Positions 32,775 to 44,250 of a stretch of DNA of 64,000 nucleotides are shown here, piece after piece. Under the pieces are notes generated by a model. The model saw only the letters and a program-made list of their open reading frames with translations. It searched no databases and was not told the origin of the DNA. Where the stretch lies: NCBI GenBank assembly GCA_964016875.1, contig OZ024725.1, positions 44,167,427 to 44,231,426 of the forward strand, read 5' to 3'. Numbering within the stretch: the first letter of the stretch is position 1; every line of letters begins with the position of its first letter. The translations under genes and the position numbers were made by a program. This stretch comes from Fallopia convolvulus (Eukaryota > Streptophyta > Magnoliopsida > Caryophyllales > Polygonaceae).

Positions 32775-33574
32775 AGGGAGAACACACTAAATCTAGTCGT
32801 AAAGTTATATTTGGATGGTTGAGATTTATACAAATCCACAGATAGAGTTTTTGTTAAACTCCAATTTAACTAAACCCCCTTAATGTTGTAGTACATGTGA
32901 AGACCCGAGGGCTAATGGAAATGAAATACCAGCCAACCAAGGACAAATTTATGATCGTGTTAGTGAAATGAAAGACTATCGGTTAAGAATTATAAATACA
33001 TAGTAGAAGGATCACTTAATTGTTTCCTATCCAGCAGTTGATGGGGATGATAAATAATTTAATTAAACAGCAAGAATTAGAACACCGAACCATATTCTTA
33101 AGATGGACATTGTTCTAAAAATCGCGCATAGACCTCATCTAGGCGCTAGAAAGGCTCCGGTCCGTCCAGCCTTCCAATCCATCTAGGCACCCATTTAGCC
33201 CTCCTAGGTTGCCGTTAGGGAGCCTAGGAGCTAGGCGGTCTTTCTCCGCCCCAAATCCTCCTAGCATTTTAAAACATTGAATATTAATAATAATAATAAT
33301 AATAATTGGTAATGCCAAGGCTGACTAAGTCCAAAACTTATCCCAACATCAATCAATCAAGCATCATCTATTATGTATGACTCTCATCACCTTAATTACA
33401 ATCATCACCCTAAGTACTACAATCCGTAGATCTAGGTAGAATAGCAAACTCACCATCTTAGTTTTTATCTTGGACCAACGCTGGAGGAGGGCATTTGTGC
33501 ACACTAGCTAATTGCATATAGAATCCGATTGTAGGCCAAAGATCATGGATGAAAAGGCCCTCTCATCTTGGCAA
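32428..33574. other. Intergenic DNA with simple repeats
   Basis: No gene seen. It holds a (GA)n tract at 32718-32768 followed by (GAGG)n to 32780, a GGCGCTAG-type repeat-like patch at about 33125-33260 and (TAA)n at about 33284-33306. Confidence 0.6.
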
Positions 33575-33890
33575 CAAAGGATGCAAATAATTATCAGCAT
33601 TAGTTGGGCCGATAAAAGTTACAAACCTGATTGTAATAAAGTTTTGAATTAAAATAAGATAAGTGCGATAGGCACATTGATTTAACCGAATGGTTAGTCC
33701 ATTTTATTAACCATTCTTGCTCCCAATTATGAATGATTATTAATCAAAATTTGATTAAGTCCTCTGATTAGTCGATGAAGGTTTTTCAAAATGTTGTGTG
33801 AATAGTATAAGTTCCCAACAATTTTACATGTTTCGTAAAGAAACCACAAGTTGTTGTGTCCTATCTCTTGAAGAAAGGCTTCCAAATGTT
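33575..33890 (+). repeat. Dispersed repeat, copy 1
   Basis: About 300 bp resembling 46700-47030 in the same orientation. Shared strings include ATAAAAGTTAC, AAGATAAGTG and GTGTCCTATCTCTTG. I cannot assign a family. Confidence 0.6.
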
Positions 33891-34039
33891 GCCTTGAAAA
33901 AAGATCATGTTTGAGCCATTGCAAAGCTAACTCAGGAAGAAGAAGCTAAGAGTTTGTGGATTCTCTATTAGTAGAGACTAAATTCAGATCAAAGAAGGTT
34001 CTATCATTTTGTCATAAAAGCTAATGTTGTTATAAGATC

Positions 34040-35300
34040 ATTTGTATTTATTCCCCTATAATGTTTTCTTAAAAGTCGTCTTAACTGCAACCATCATTTC
34101 GTCCTTGAACACCTTAGCATTCCGCCATCTCCAACACCACCAGAGATTCATAGGAAAAGAGATTTCCAACTGGCTATATCAACTTTCCTCTCATACAATA
34201 ATCTTACTCCTTATCCAAGGAGCAAAGAAATGTTGAAAAAAAAACGAGGGACAAAAATCAGTAGCTAGTAAATTAATCCAAATTAATGTGACTAACCTGA
34301 GGGCAATCCCGAAATGAGTGCTCATATGACTCCTCCGCATCGCATCCAAAAGCACAACCAACACTCACGAAGATATGTCATCTACGCCTCTCCATATTTG
34401 ATAAAACACCTCCCTTATTAGTAAGCCAAATAATTCCACGAACACGCTCGGAAACCAACAACTTCCATATCTTATTGTAAAAAGACCCGTCGACTTTCGT
34501 CCTCACAAAATTTCCCTGGATCAAATTGTACTCGAAAGCAATCGAATTCGACCCATCAACAGTGAATCTCCAGCTCAACTCGTCACCCCCCCCCCAGTCC
34601 CATCAAGAAGAACCACAACAACCGCCAGCTTCATAGGGATCATAGACGGAAGAGCAACAGACAACACACCTCGGTTCCAACAGCCATTAGCACACCAAAA
34701 ATCCTTAACCACCAACTATCTCTAGGCATCCCCAACATCAATAAGAGCCGAATTTATCAACAGTTCATCAAGCAACCAGACATCGGTCCAAAAGCAGATC
34801 AAACTCCCATCATGAAGAAGCCATTTGAACCCATGGACAATCACTTTAGAGATAACTTTTCTAATACATTTCCAAATGTGAGGGCTTGCCGCCACGCCGT
34901 GTTGCCTATTGCACAATTGACATTCTTCTTCTTCAGCACTAACACCTAGAAATCACCATCTTCCATAACAAATCTCCATTCAAGTTTGCCAAACAAAGCC
35001 GCGTTCAACTCTCTCATGGGTCTAGTCCCGAGCCCCGCAAGTTTTCTTAGGTTAATAATTTCCTCCCAAGAAACTTTGTGAAGGCACCTCTATTCACTAG
35101 TACTCCCCAAATGAAATCTCTAGTAATCTTATCAATTTGATTACACACACTCTTAGGCAACAAAGATGTAGATATAGTGTAAACCAGCAACGACGTCAAA
35201 ACCGTTTTAACCAAAGTAACTCTCCCGGCAAAACTAAGCAATCGAGACTTCCACCCGACCAACTTGGAGTTGAATTTGTCCATGAGGGCGGAAAACATAT
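34040..35300 (-). pseudogene. LINE (non-LTR retrotransposon) ORF2 C-terminal fragment
   Basis: The minus strand encodes MDKFNSKLVGWKSRLLSFAG, LLPKSVCNQIDKITRDFIWG, the end of a LINE reverse transcriptase. Broken frames follow with SPHIWKCIRK, WRFTVDGSNSIAFEYNLIQG, IWKLLVSERVRGIIWL and a zf-RVT-type zinc motif (CAFGCDAEESYEHSFRDCP near 34300-34360). No endonuclease or poly(A) tail was found, so both ends are uncertain. It is fused to copia gag sequence at about 35300-35340. Confidence 0.78.
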
Positions 35301-35339
35301 CCGTATTCACCTGCTCATGCAAAATGGCCATGAGAGAGA

Positions 35340-36290
35340 CTTCTCCTTGTTGACTTGAGTCTTCTTCAACATTAGAATCATCCCAGGTGGCCAACATAGC
35401 ATTTTTGTCACTTTTAGATTCTCTTTTGAGACAGTTATGTATGAAGTGTCCCTTTTCAGAGCAATGATAACACACAACATCATTCATGTCTTTGGTTGGT
35501 TCCGAACCCATTGAAGGAGCTTTGTTAAGATTCCAAAGCCTCTTCACAACTGTTATTATTGGTGCTACCACATCATCGGTATCAACTTGATCTTATTTAG
35601 TTTGAGCAAATGCTCTTTCCACTTAAAAGGCGATGTTCTTAACCTTGTCAGTTCAAGGTGAGTGACTTGGTCTCACTGTTAGTTAGCAACGTAGCAACAA
35701 CTTCATTCCATTTTTGAGTTGAGCTCTTTGATCAGTTTGCTAACTTACTCCCATTGAGGAAGCTTCTTACCAAGAAACTCAAGTTAGCTAACCGTACAGT
35801 TTGAAATCTTGAGTGACAATCACCCAAGGCTTCATCATTCTTCTCTTGACTCATTCCTTCATACTCCCTTTCCAAAGTTATGATGTGATCCTTCTTTACA
35901 TCATCATTCTCTTGATGAAGTCGTTTGAGTGCGTCCCGTCTTGTATTGAGCGACTTGCATCAAGTCTCCAAGAGATAGAGCGTGGTGGAGAACCTTCTTT
36001 GCACGAGCATTCTTTAGAAACTTCTTGAAGTCAGCATCATTATAGTCCTCCTTCTTCTTCACTTTCTTTCCATCAGTGGAAAGGTTTCAAGGCCCATCTC
36101 GATAATCTTCTAGAGTTGTTCATCGAGAGAGCATATGTGGGTTTCCATTTGCTTTACCCACCAATCATGCTCACTGGCCTTGAGCACCGGTGGCTTCCAA
36201 AATGAATCATTGATGGTTGTGTTTGTCGAAGTCATCTTTCTTGTAAACACAAAGTACTGAAACAAATCTAGACCCAAGGCTCTGATACCA
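35340..36290 (-). pseudogene. Element G: copia gag with zinc knuckle and primer-binding site
   Basis: On the minus strand a primer-binding site TGGTATCAGAGC (36290-36279) is followed by gag starting MTSTNTTINDSFWKPPVLK with DWWVKQMETHICSLDEQL, typical of Ty1/copia gag. Broken frames lead to the knuckle CYHCSEKGHFIHNC (near 35455-35495) and an acidic tail. Gag ends near 35340, where LINE sequence begins, so the remaining pol is absent here. Confidence 0.78.
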
Positions 36291-38808
36291 ACTCTAGGAT
36301 CGTTAGTACGTGGAAATTGATAATAAGAAAGACTTACTTGACAAAGTGATTTTTTATTGTGGAAACACTTGATCAATGAACTTTGTTAATCCCTTCCAAG
36401 TTCTCGCTTGGAAGGATTAATATCCGTAGCTTGCTTTATTAATGCTTTTGAATATGTTTACAAGAATAACCCGGTACTAACCCTACTTCCCAAGTATGCT
36501 AGCACTCGTTTGAACTGAGTAAATCCTATTCTCAATCAACTATCAAGCCTACATTTCTCTTCCTTTCTTCGAACTCTCGAACAATTTTCTTTCTCTTTAT
36601 CACAAAGTAGAGAATAAGTTAGGGTCATTCTAACCTAATTCCTAGGTTTAAATAAACGAAAACTAGGTCAATTAGAAAGATATTATCTTCCAAGTCGGTT
36701 ATGGAAAGGTAATATATTTCTAATCTTACAAATATCATTTTAAGCAAATATTATGAATAATAAGATATGGCTTAGGGCACAAAGCTATCTTCAACGCATT
36801 ATCCAAACTGAGAAAATAATATTCATAACAAAAAATATCACAATCAAATCTTCAATATCACGTGCATCTTCAGCATCTTCTCCATTTATCTTCATTTCAC
36901 GTCGGGGATGTAACTCATGTTGGCGACTCGGTTTCCAGACTCGAAGTCGGCCACATGACTCACGTTTGCAACCATCAAAATCAAAGCTTCAGCTTTTCTA
37001 ACAATATTACTTCCAATTCAGTAATGGAAGATAATATATTTCAAAACCATACAAAAGCATCCTAGCAATAAAAAATATAACAATCAAGATACCCCTTAGG
37101 GCTTAAGGTAGTTCGACACCTTATCTTATCTTGAGAGGATTCTATCCATAACCTTAAAAACCAGAATATCATCTTCTCGTGCACAATCTTTTAAGCGTCT
37201 TCAAGATCTTGCAAGTCCGCCTTCATTTCATGTCGAAGACATAACTCATGTAGGCAACTTCATGAATATTTCACAAATGGTTGATGCTGGTGATGTTCGT
37301 GTTTTTAGTTTAGTTTTAGGTGTCTTTCTTAGGTTGTTTAGTTTAGTTTTGGTAGGTTTAGAGTTAGTTTTGTGTGTTTTTGGATAAGTTTGCATATTTT
37401 GTGAAAACTATGGAAGCTACTCCGTTTTGTGTCTTTTTGTAGGTTTTTTAGCAGAAAGGAGCACTTTTCAAGCTGAGTTGAAGTCTAGTGATGGAAGGTA
37501 GAATGCATAGTAGGAGAGGAAGAAGAATGCCTTTTGAAAATCAAGTTAGAGTGCAAGTTAAAGCCAAGGAAGAGTTCGTAAGAAGCCAAAACGGAGGCTC
37601 GGTAACGACTTGTGAGGGTCGTTAACGAGCTATAAAGTCAGAGTTTTTGTTAAGGGATTTAGCAAAGTCTAATGACCCTGTGCAAGTCGTTAACGAGGTG
37701 ACCTGTGTTGGTAGAGCACAACCGACTTTCGGAAATATCTTTTATCTTGTTATCTTTAAGTAGGGTAAGTTTTTATCTTTTAGGTCTTTTATAGATAGCT
37801 TTTTTAGTATAATTATACCCTTGTTCTAACCCTAGATAAGGGGGGATTCGTTCTAGTTTTATAAGAAGTCGAGAGAGAGGGAGAGTCGGACTGGTTCGAT
37901 CGAGAGAGAGGAGTGGTTCGGTGATCAAGCTCTTGTTAGTTTATTCTTTGGTTTATTTCGGAATTCTACAAGTTTGTAAGACGATATTTACTTTTCAATT
38001 TCAAATAAGTTTTGTTTTACATGTTCTTTTTTATTAAAGTTATTTGCTTTTTTCAATGAAGAGTGAGTAGTTTTCTTATTTAGGGTCGGAGTTGAAACCC
38101 GACATAGTTATGCATGTTTGAATGAGAGTGTTGAGTTTTTGATTGCCTTCTATCCTTTGAATTGCTTGTTGTGCTTATGATTAGACTAGAGTCGAAGTAA
38201 TTTGAGTTTGTTGCTTGATCGAAAGAGAGAGTAATGAACTTGAATGTTGATATTGTTCGATAACGAAAGTTTCGAGCTTTGAATTCAAAACAAGTAATAA
38301 AGTGAATTGATTTATGAAAGTTGGTTGATTTACTTGTTAGTCAACAAAAGTTGATAGATTTATCTTTAAAGGCATGATATTTATCTTCACATAAGTTTAT
38401 ATGCATTTCTATGTTGTGGTAACCCTTGTCCTACAGCTTTTTTTATCCATTGAATTTGTTAAGTTTAGCTTTCGTATTCATTCCTTACCGACTACCGAGG
38501 CACAGTAGATCAGTACCGAACCTGCACTTAGCTCGTTAGTTGCTCTGTTTCCAGTAGAATTCTAGGTTCGTTAACGATCCTAACAAGGTCGTTAAAGAGG
38601 TTGGTTGTAGCTGTTTTTGCTTGTTTTGCTTTGTTTTCTTGTTTTTATAGTTGGTAAATAAACAACCTTGCTTTCTGTGGACGATCCTGACTTCGCTATA
38701 CTCAGCGGGGTCTTGACTTATAAATTTATTTGTTGTCAAGAAACCCTTTCAACAGTTGGCCACTTCACTTGCGTTTGGAACCATCCAAAGCTTTGCTTTC
38801 TAGCAAAT
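36291..38808 (-). repeat. Element G LTR region, split by a solo LTR
   Basis: Between the primer-binding site at 36290 and a polypurine tract (minus strand AAAAAGGGGGAATT, about 38809-38822) lies LTR-like DNA. Its putative start, TGCTAGAAAGCAAAGC (38808 downward), has a similar internal copy, TGTTAGAAAAGCTGAAGC (near 37003), so there may be two partial LTRs. The solo LTR at 37291-38754 interrupts it. Exact ends are uncertain. Confidence 0.5.
37286..38759 (+). repeat. Solo LTR of the element B family with TSD
   Basis: The LTR is 37291-38754 (TGATGTTCGTG to CCCTTTCAACA). The flanks GCTGG (37286-37290) and GTTGG (38755-38759) are a near-perfect TSD. No primer-binding site or gag follows, and the copia LTR sequence resumes on the right side. 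It carries GGGTCGTTAACGAGCT (37616-37631), GTCGTTAACGAGG (about 37686) and GGTTCGTTAACGATCC (38565-38580). Confidence 0.85.
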
Positions 38809-38889
38809 TCCCCCTTTTTGATGGTGACAAACTGATAGCTTGCATTTAGGTAGTGTTTAGGATACATATTTATGTTTACATCAAGGTTA

Positions 38890-39365
38890 TCAGGATCGGG
38901 ATTCTAGGTTGGATCGTTGGGGTTTTTTTGGATCAGGTCGTAAGATCGGATCGTTGAATCGTAAGATCCTATATTATAACTAAAAGTATGCAAGAATAAC
39001 TTAATAGATTGTATATTTTGTTACTTATGAAGTAAGTAAATGATAAACCATATTAATTTGATTATTAAAAACGATGTAGGATGGACTAGTCAACTATTTT
39101 AATGGAAATGATACGTTAATCGTAAAATTATTAATAATATATAGTTAAAATTGTCATTTTATAGGATCTTTAGAATCGTTTGTAGGATCGTTAGAATTGT
39201 TTATAGGATCGTTAGAATCGTATGTAAAATCGGGATCGGATCGAGATTGTATTCTAAATCATTTAAGATCTTATTCCAATAAGATCCTACTTGGGATCGT
39301 GTATCGTTTTACGAGTTTTGGATCGTAGGATTGCTAGAATCATAGAATCAGATCGGGTTTCTAAA
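38890..39365. repeat. GATCG-rich degenerate repeat block
   Basis: Many copies of GATCG, GGATCG and AATCGT. A tandem unit, (A)TAGGATC(T/G)TTAGAATCGTT, recurs three times at about 39160-39220. No ORF. Similar short strings occur near 48085-48145. Confidence 0.65.
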
Positions 39366-39373
39366 CATTTGCA

Positions 39374-41871
39374 TGATTTTAGCTTAGTATTTGCTTAGTT
39401 TCTAGTTACTTAGGTCTTTTGGGATATTCGGGTAGTTGTGCTTGTTTTGCTTGGTTTTGCAGGTCATTAGGTAAATGAGCAAGGCGGGACGTGATTCAGC
39501 TGACTACAGTGGTGCATTAGAGGAAATGAGTTGAATTATGAGGTGTTGCAATGGATCTTGGGAGGCTTGAATGAGGATGATAGGCGTGAAATGGTCGTGC
39601 AAATCACCACTATGCAAAAGAGTCCTAACAACCTAAAGACTGTAGTCTTAGGGAAGTAAGGGTCGAATCCACAGGGAGGAGATTTATCTTTCTATGTAAA
39701 TTTTGTGTCAATTAAAGTAAAAGGGTTTTTAGAACTAAACTAACTATTGAGCATGCAAAAACTAGCAAAGCAAATAAAGTTTGGGTTTTTATCAATTTAA
39801 GGAAACACTTAGTCAACCAGAGATCCACATTCGTATGACAAATTGATCATCGATTCACTCAATATCGCATGCATATGGAATTCCAATTCCTTTTCAAAGA
39901 TAATTAATAGCACAACCAGATACTATCAATCCTAACTAATTGAATAACCCTGAAACTATCAAGATTCAATTCAAAAGCAGCATTAAGAATAGGAATATAA
40001 TCAGGATACAAATCTAGCATAAAACAACCAGCTTTTATACTAGAATGCAATTTAACTCTCTTCTACAATAGACTAGCACAAGCAGATACTAGTACAATGT
40101 AGTTTGCTACTATGAAATAGAGAAACTCAACCAGTAATTTCTCTAGATCTAGCAATTGAGATTTAATAACAACAACCCTAGAAATTGTTGAAATCAATCA
40201 CATAAACAATTCAATCAAGAGAGTAAAATAATTCCATGCAATAGATAAAGAGTAGAAATCTCACAACTGAAAGTCAAACGATGCTTCAAACTGTCTGACT
40301 AAGCAAAAGGGCTTAGTTCTCCATGAAAGGCTAAAAGCTCTGAATGGAAAATACGATAATAATGTTTGCATGAGAGATGCAACTCTCTAAAACCTAATAT
40401 ATCAAACTAGGTCTAAAAAGTCTATCCAAAAATACATATATCTCGGATCAAAGCTGACATAGGAAGAACCAATGGAAATAAAACACGTGTCGCTCAATAG
40501 ATCTCCGCGTTGGCAGGGGCGGCGGGTGCCGCCAGCAGCAAAACGCCGGTCTTCATCTTCTCTTCAATTCAGCTCCAAAAACTCCAATAATATGTATCTT
40601 CGGGTCTTCTTCTTCCTAGTTGTAGATAGCATATAAAATACCTAAAAACACCATAAAGTCATGCTAAAACTCCTCCTAAATACACAATATAATTGTGTAT
40701 ATCAGAGGAAAAGGAAGAAACGCGACATGGGAGGCCAAGGTGCTCGGCCGCTCAATCCAGAGTGATCCCAAGCTTTTCTTACAAAGACACAAAGTGCGGG
40801 CAAGAGCAATAAAGCGCAACCGCGCTTTTTATGATTGATGTCGCACTTTCTAGTGTTTCACGAGAGACTTGGGTTGACATTTGGGCTTCGACATTGGGCG
40901 TTGTTTTATTTAGTTTCCGGATATTACTTAATTGTGTCTTTGGGGAATATTTTTTTTCTATCTTTGGTTTGGTAGGAGATACTTAAATTCTCTTAGTTTT
41001 TTCTCTCTTGGATAATTCTAATTCTAATTGCAATTTGGAGGCTAGGGTTTTCTAGAGAGTTTCCTCAAGGGGAGATCTTTGAACCAAATTTATAAGTTGC
41101 TTTAATTTAATTATGTCTTGATAAATCTCTTGTGTTTTGACTAACTAATTAGAATCATAGATTGCACATTATTGTGAGTTTGTATGATTCTCAACATACT
41201 TGAATATTCTATATGCTTAATTGAATCAAAGTTTATCAAGGGTTTAGTTAGATTGTCGCCTAATAATATTTCTGGATTTATTTACAACTAATCTGATTAA
41301 TTTTCATTTGGGATTAGTTAGATAAAGTAGAATCTACAATTGCTTGGACCCGTTCGGGCTATTCATTTGTAGAAGGGGATAAAATCACAAATAACTTAGA
41401 TATGTGTTTGCTCTAAGTGTTTGTTTCTACCGATACTTGAATCTTAAAGTTGTTGTTTAATTGAATCTAGAAGTTCTTCTAGGTTGTTAGATGATTACGG
41501 TTGTTAGGCTGTTAGTTGTATCAACTAAATCTAAAGTTTGGATAATAATCCACGATAGATTATTCAAATGAAGTGAGAATCAAGGGAATCAATGATAAAT
41601 AAGCATTGAACATGTTTTTCTCATATTTCAATCAATACATTCATCTTTGCATTGATACTTAGATTTAATTTGCATATTAGATTAGTTAGTTACTCAACCA
41701 ATCCTAAAACCCCTCTTTAAGTTCTATCTTGGCATGCAAGTTCTATCTTGGCATGCAAGTAAAGCATACTTACATGAGTCTCTGTGGGATCGGCCCTTAC
41801 TTACCATTGTATTAAGTTTGGTTAAGTCAAGATTCTTTGGTAGGTACTAGCGATTGCGAAAAACCTCATCA
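39374..41871 (+). repeat. Element H 5' LTR, interrupted by another solo LTR
   Basis: It runs from TGATTTTAGCTTAG to AAACCTCATCA. Without the inserted 1.1 kb it is about 1390 bp, close to A's LTR length. GTGGGATCGGCCC near the end is typical of Athila/Tat LTRs. A copy of H's own repeat motif lies at 40791-40827. Confidence 0.72.
39598..40704 (-). repeat. Inverted solo LTR inside the element H LTR
   Basis: On the minus strand it runs TGATATACACAATTATATTG to GGTGATTTGCA, with the CTGTGGATTCGACCC string seen at the end of Athila/Tat LTRs. No internal sequence follows. I could not find a target duplication. Confidence 0.6.
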
Positions 41872-41875
41872 AATT

Positions 41876-41893
41876 TGGTGTCGTTACCGGGGA
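41876..41893 (+). other. Element H primer-binding site (degenerate tRNA-Asp)
   Basis: TGGTGTCGTTACCGGGGA, four bases after the LTR. It differs by a few bases from A's site. Confidence 0.7.
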
Positions 41894-41950
41894 CTTGTTG
41901 TTATTTGTGTTTTAATTTTCGTGCTGATTTGGGTGTGAACCTATTATATG

Positions 41951-43315
41951 GTTCATACCCGTGCTACTAACTCATCTCCATTACTTTACGATCTAGATAT
42001 TGACGGGACACTCTTCAGAATAAGGAAAGAAATTCGCGATCACTTTTGAGCCCTACCATTCTTTCTTGAAGAAACTGAATCAGTTGAGATGGGTGACTGG
42101 ACATTGAGACAATTGACTGCGCCAAATCTGGCAGAACAACATTTGGCGGTGCAATTTCATGTGTTGGCTCAAGGTGTTAAGTTCAAGCTAAAATTTGGGT
42201 TGATTCACCTTTTGCCCCAATTCCATGGGCATAGTGATGAAGATCCCAACAAGCATTTGTTTGAATTTCATGATGTGCGCTCAAGCATGAAGCATGCTGA
42301 TGTCATTGAGGAACAAATCGCGATGAGGGCCTTTCCTTTCTCTCTTAAGGACCAAGCTAATGATTGATTCTATTACTTGGCTTTGGGAAGTATTGATACT
42401 TGGGAGAAGATGAAGAAAGCATTCTTAGAGAAATATTTTCCAGCTACAAGGCTCTACAATTTGAAGAAGAGCATCAGTAACATTGAGCAAAACTCCAACG
42501 AGTCCTTGTATGAATACTATGAAAGATTTGAGTGGTTGATAGCCAACTTCCCCTATCATGGCTATTCTGATCAAGACTTGATTTTATACTTGTTTAACGA
42601 CTCCTTGGATGATGAGATACAAATGGTCAATGTAGCTTATGAGGTTAATATCCTCAACAAAACTGCAAAAGCTGCATTTGTCTTATTTACTGAGTTGTTT
42701 GAGGGCACAAGACAATTCCAAAGGTCAATTGGCTCCAGTTTTGCAAATTCTGTGGTGGCTACTTCAAAAATCCAAGAAGAAATCTCTGAGCCGAAAAATA
42801 TGATGAAGCAATTTATGCAGCTAGGTTGGAGGTAGCAGGTGAAGGCTTGTGAAATATGCTTTGATAACATGCACCCATTGATTCATGCCCTACACTTCAA
42901 GAGCCACGAGTTGATGTCAATATGGTGGGCGACTATGGACCACAAAGGCCAAGGTATGATCCCTACTCCAACACCTACAATCCTGGATGGATGGATCATC
43001 CTAACCTGAGGTACATGTTTTACTCCAACAATCAACAGTACAACCAACATGGTGGTCAAGCAACTTATATGCCACCTTTCCAACCTCGACCTTAAGGAGC
43101 CAATCAGAATTCCATGTCCATTGAGGGGATGATCAGAAATTTGGCTCAAAGTGTATCTAAAATGCAAGGCTCCTTAAATCAACCGCAGTAAGAGACCAAG
43201 TCTAGCATTCAAAACTTGGAGAGCCAAGTCAGTCAAATTGCTAATGCGGTGAGCGTATTAGAAGCCAAAGATTCTAGCAAACTTATTTCCCAAACAGAGA
43301 TTAATCCCAAATAGA
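41951..43315 (+). pseudogene. Element H gag
   Basis: It starts MVHTRATNSS and continues with LRQLTAPNLAEQ, LKFGLIHLLPQFHGHSDEDP, EEQIAMRAFPFSLKDQAND, IDTWEKMKKAFLEKYFP and a DPYSNTYNPGW segment. This is the Athila/Tat gag pattern. Stops occur at about 42048, 42365 (TGA where tryptophan is expected) and 42833, and the later part runs in another frame. ISIHSGSG, after 43324, corresponds to the HLRSGK motif of A and B. Confidence 0.8.
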
Positions 43316-43905
43316 ACGTGGGTTGTATATCTATTCATAGCGGATCCGGGCCAAAACCGGTGTGCACAATGGGCCAAGTGATACAACACGAAGAACAAGA
43401 TGACAAGGAAAAGCGATGGGACAAGAACCAAAGCACGCCCGCGCAATGTGGCCATACCTCATGCAATTCCTATAGAGAGCAAAAACGCGGGGACGAGAAG
43501 AAAACCACGACCGCGCATTATGCACCCAGCCCATGTCTCTTTGACAATGAGTCGAACCTACTTGTTACTCCTCGTCAGGCCTATACATCGGTCCCACCAT
43601 TCCCTAAGGCTTTGAAAGAGGCCCGGAAGATGGGAAAAGACAAGGAACTCTTCAAGAAGTTTAGTAAATGCGAGGTGAACATTCTACTATTGAAGTTGAT
43701 CAAGAGTATACCTCGCTATGCTAAGCTTTTGAAATGGTTGTGCACTCTCAAGAGAGGTTAAAAGGAGAAGAGCAAAAAACAGGTTAAAAGATAAAGAACA
43801 TGTGTCTGTTGTGTTTTAAAAGCGTTTGCATGAGAAATGCAGTGACCTTTGGCATGTTCACCATTCCTTTTATGATAGAGAGCACAAAGGTGAATGAAGC
43901 ATTAA
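43316..43905 (+). pseudogene. Element H gag-protease linker
   Basis: An open frame at 43318-43761 covers a charged linker with two copies of H's repeat unit (43410-43450, 43480-43523) and then FPKALKEARKMGKDKELF, which matches the pre-protease helix region of Athila elements. Frames are broken after 43761. Confidence 0.65.
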
Positions 43906-44250
43906 TTGATTTGGTTGGATGCATCGGTCAAAGTCATGCCATACTCCTTGTATAAGAAACTTGATGTGGGTCCTTTGAAAGAAACTCGGACCATTATTGA
44001 GTTAGCTGACCATTCCACTGTCCAGCCAAAAGGAAAAATTGAAGATGTTTGGGTAACAGTGAATTCCTTGACATTTCCAGCTGATTTTCTGATTTCAGAT
44101 GTGGGACCGAGAGATGACAAAGCGTCTATGTTGCTAAGAATGCCATTTTTGAAGACCGCTAACACAAAGATTGATATTCCACTAGGCATCTTGAAGATGA
44201 GATTCGATGGGAAGGAGATCGAATTCCATAGTTTCAATCCTTCATGAATC
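43906..44250 (+). pseudogene. Element H protease, directly followed by post-integrase sequence
   Basis: The segment LDASVKVMPYSLYKKL carries the protease active-site region with a frame change just before it; LADHSTVQPKGKIEDVWVTV and FPADFLISDV follow. After the stop, CAAGCTAATGACGTTAAA (about 44258-44275) appears, the string that follows integrase in element A at about 12082. RT, RNase H and integrase are therefore deleted. Confidence 0.78.

Noticed and set aside
34042..34236. Plus-strand ORF of 64 codons
   Set aside because: Antisense to the LINE fragment; no domain.
35047..35571. Single protein with zinc knuckle and RT-like domain
   Set aside because: The open frame fuses two unrelated pieces: copia gag with its CCHC knuckle and the C-terminal part of a LINE reverse transcriptase.
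37291..38754. 3' LTR of element B
   Set aside because: It is in the opposite orientation to B and has its own near-perfect TSD with no adjoining internal sequence, so it is a solo LTR of the same family.
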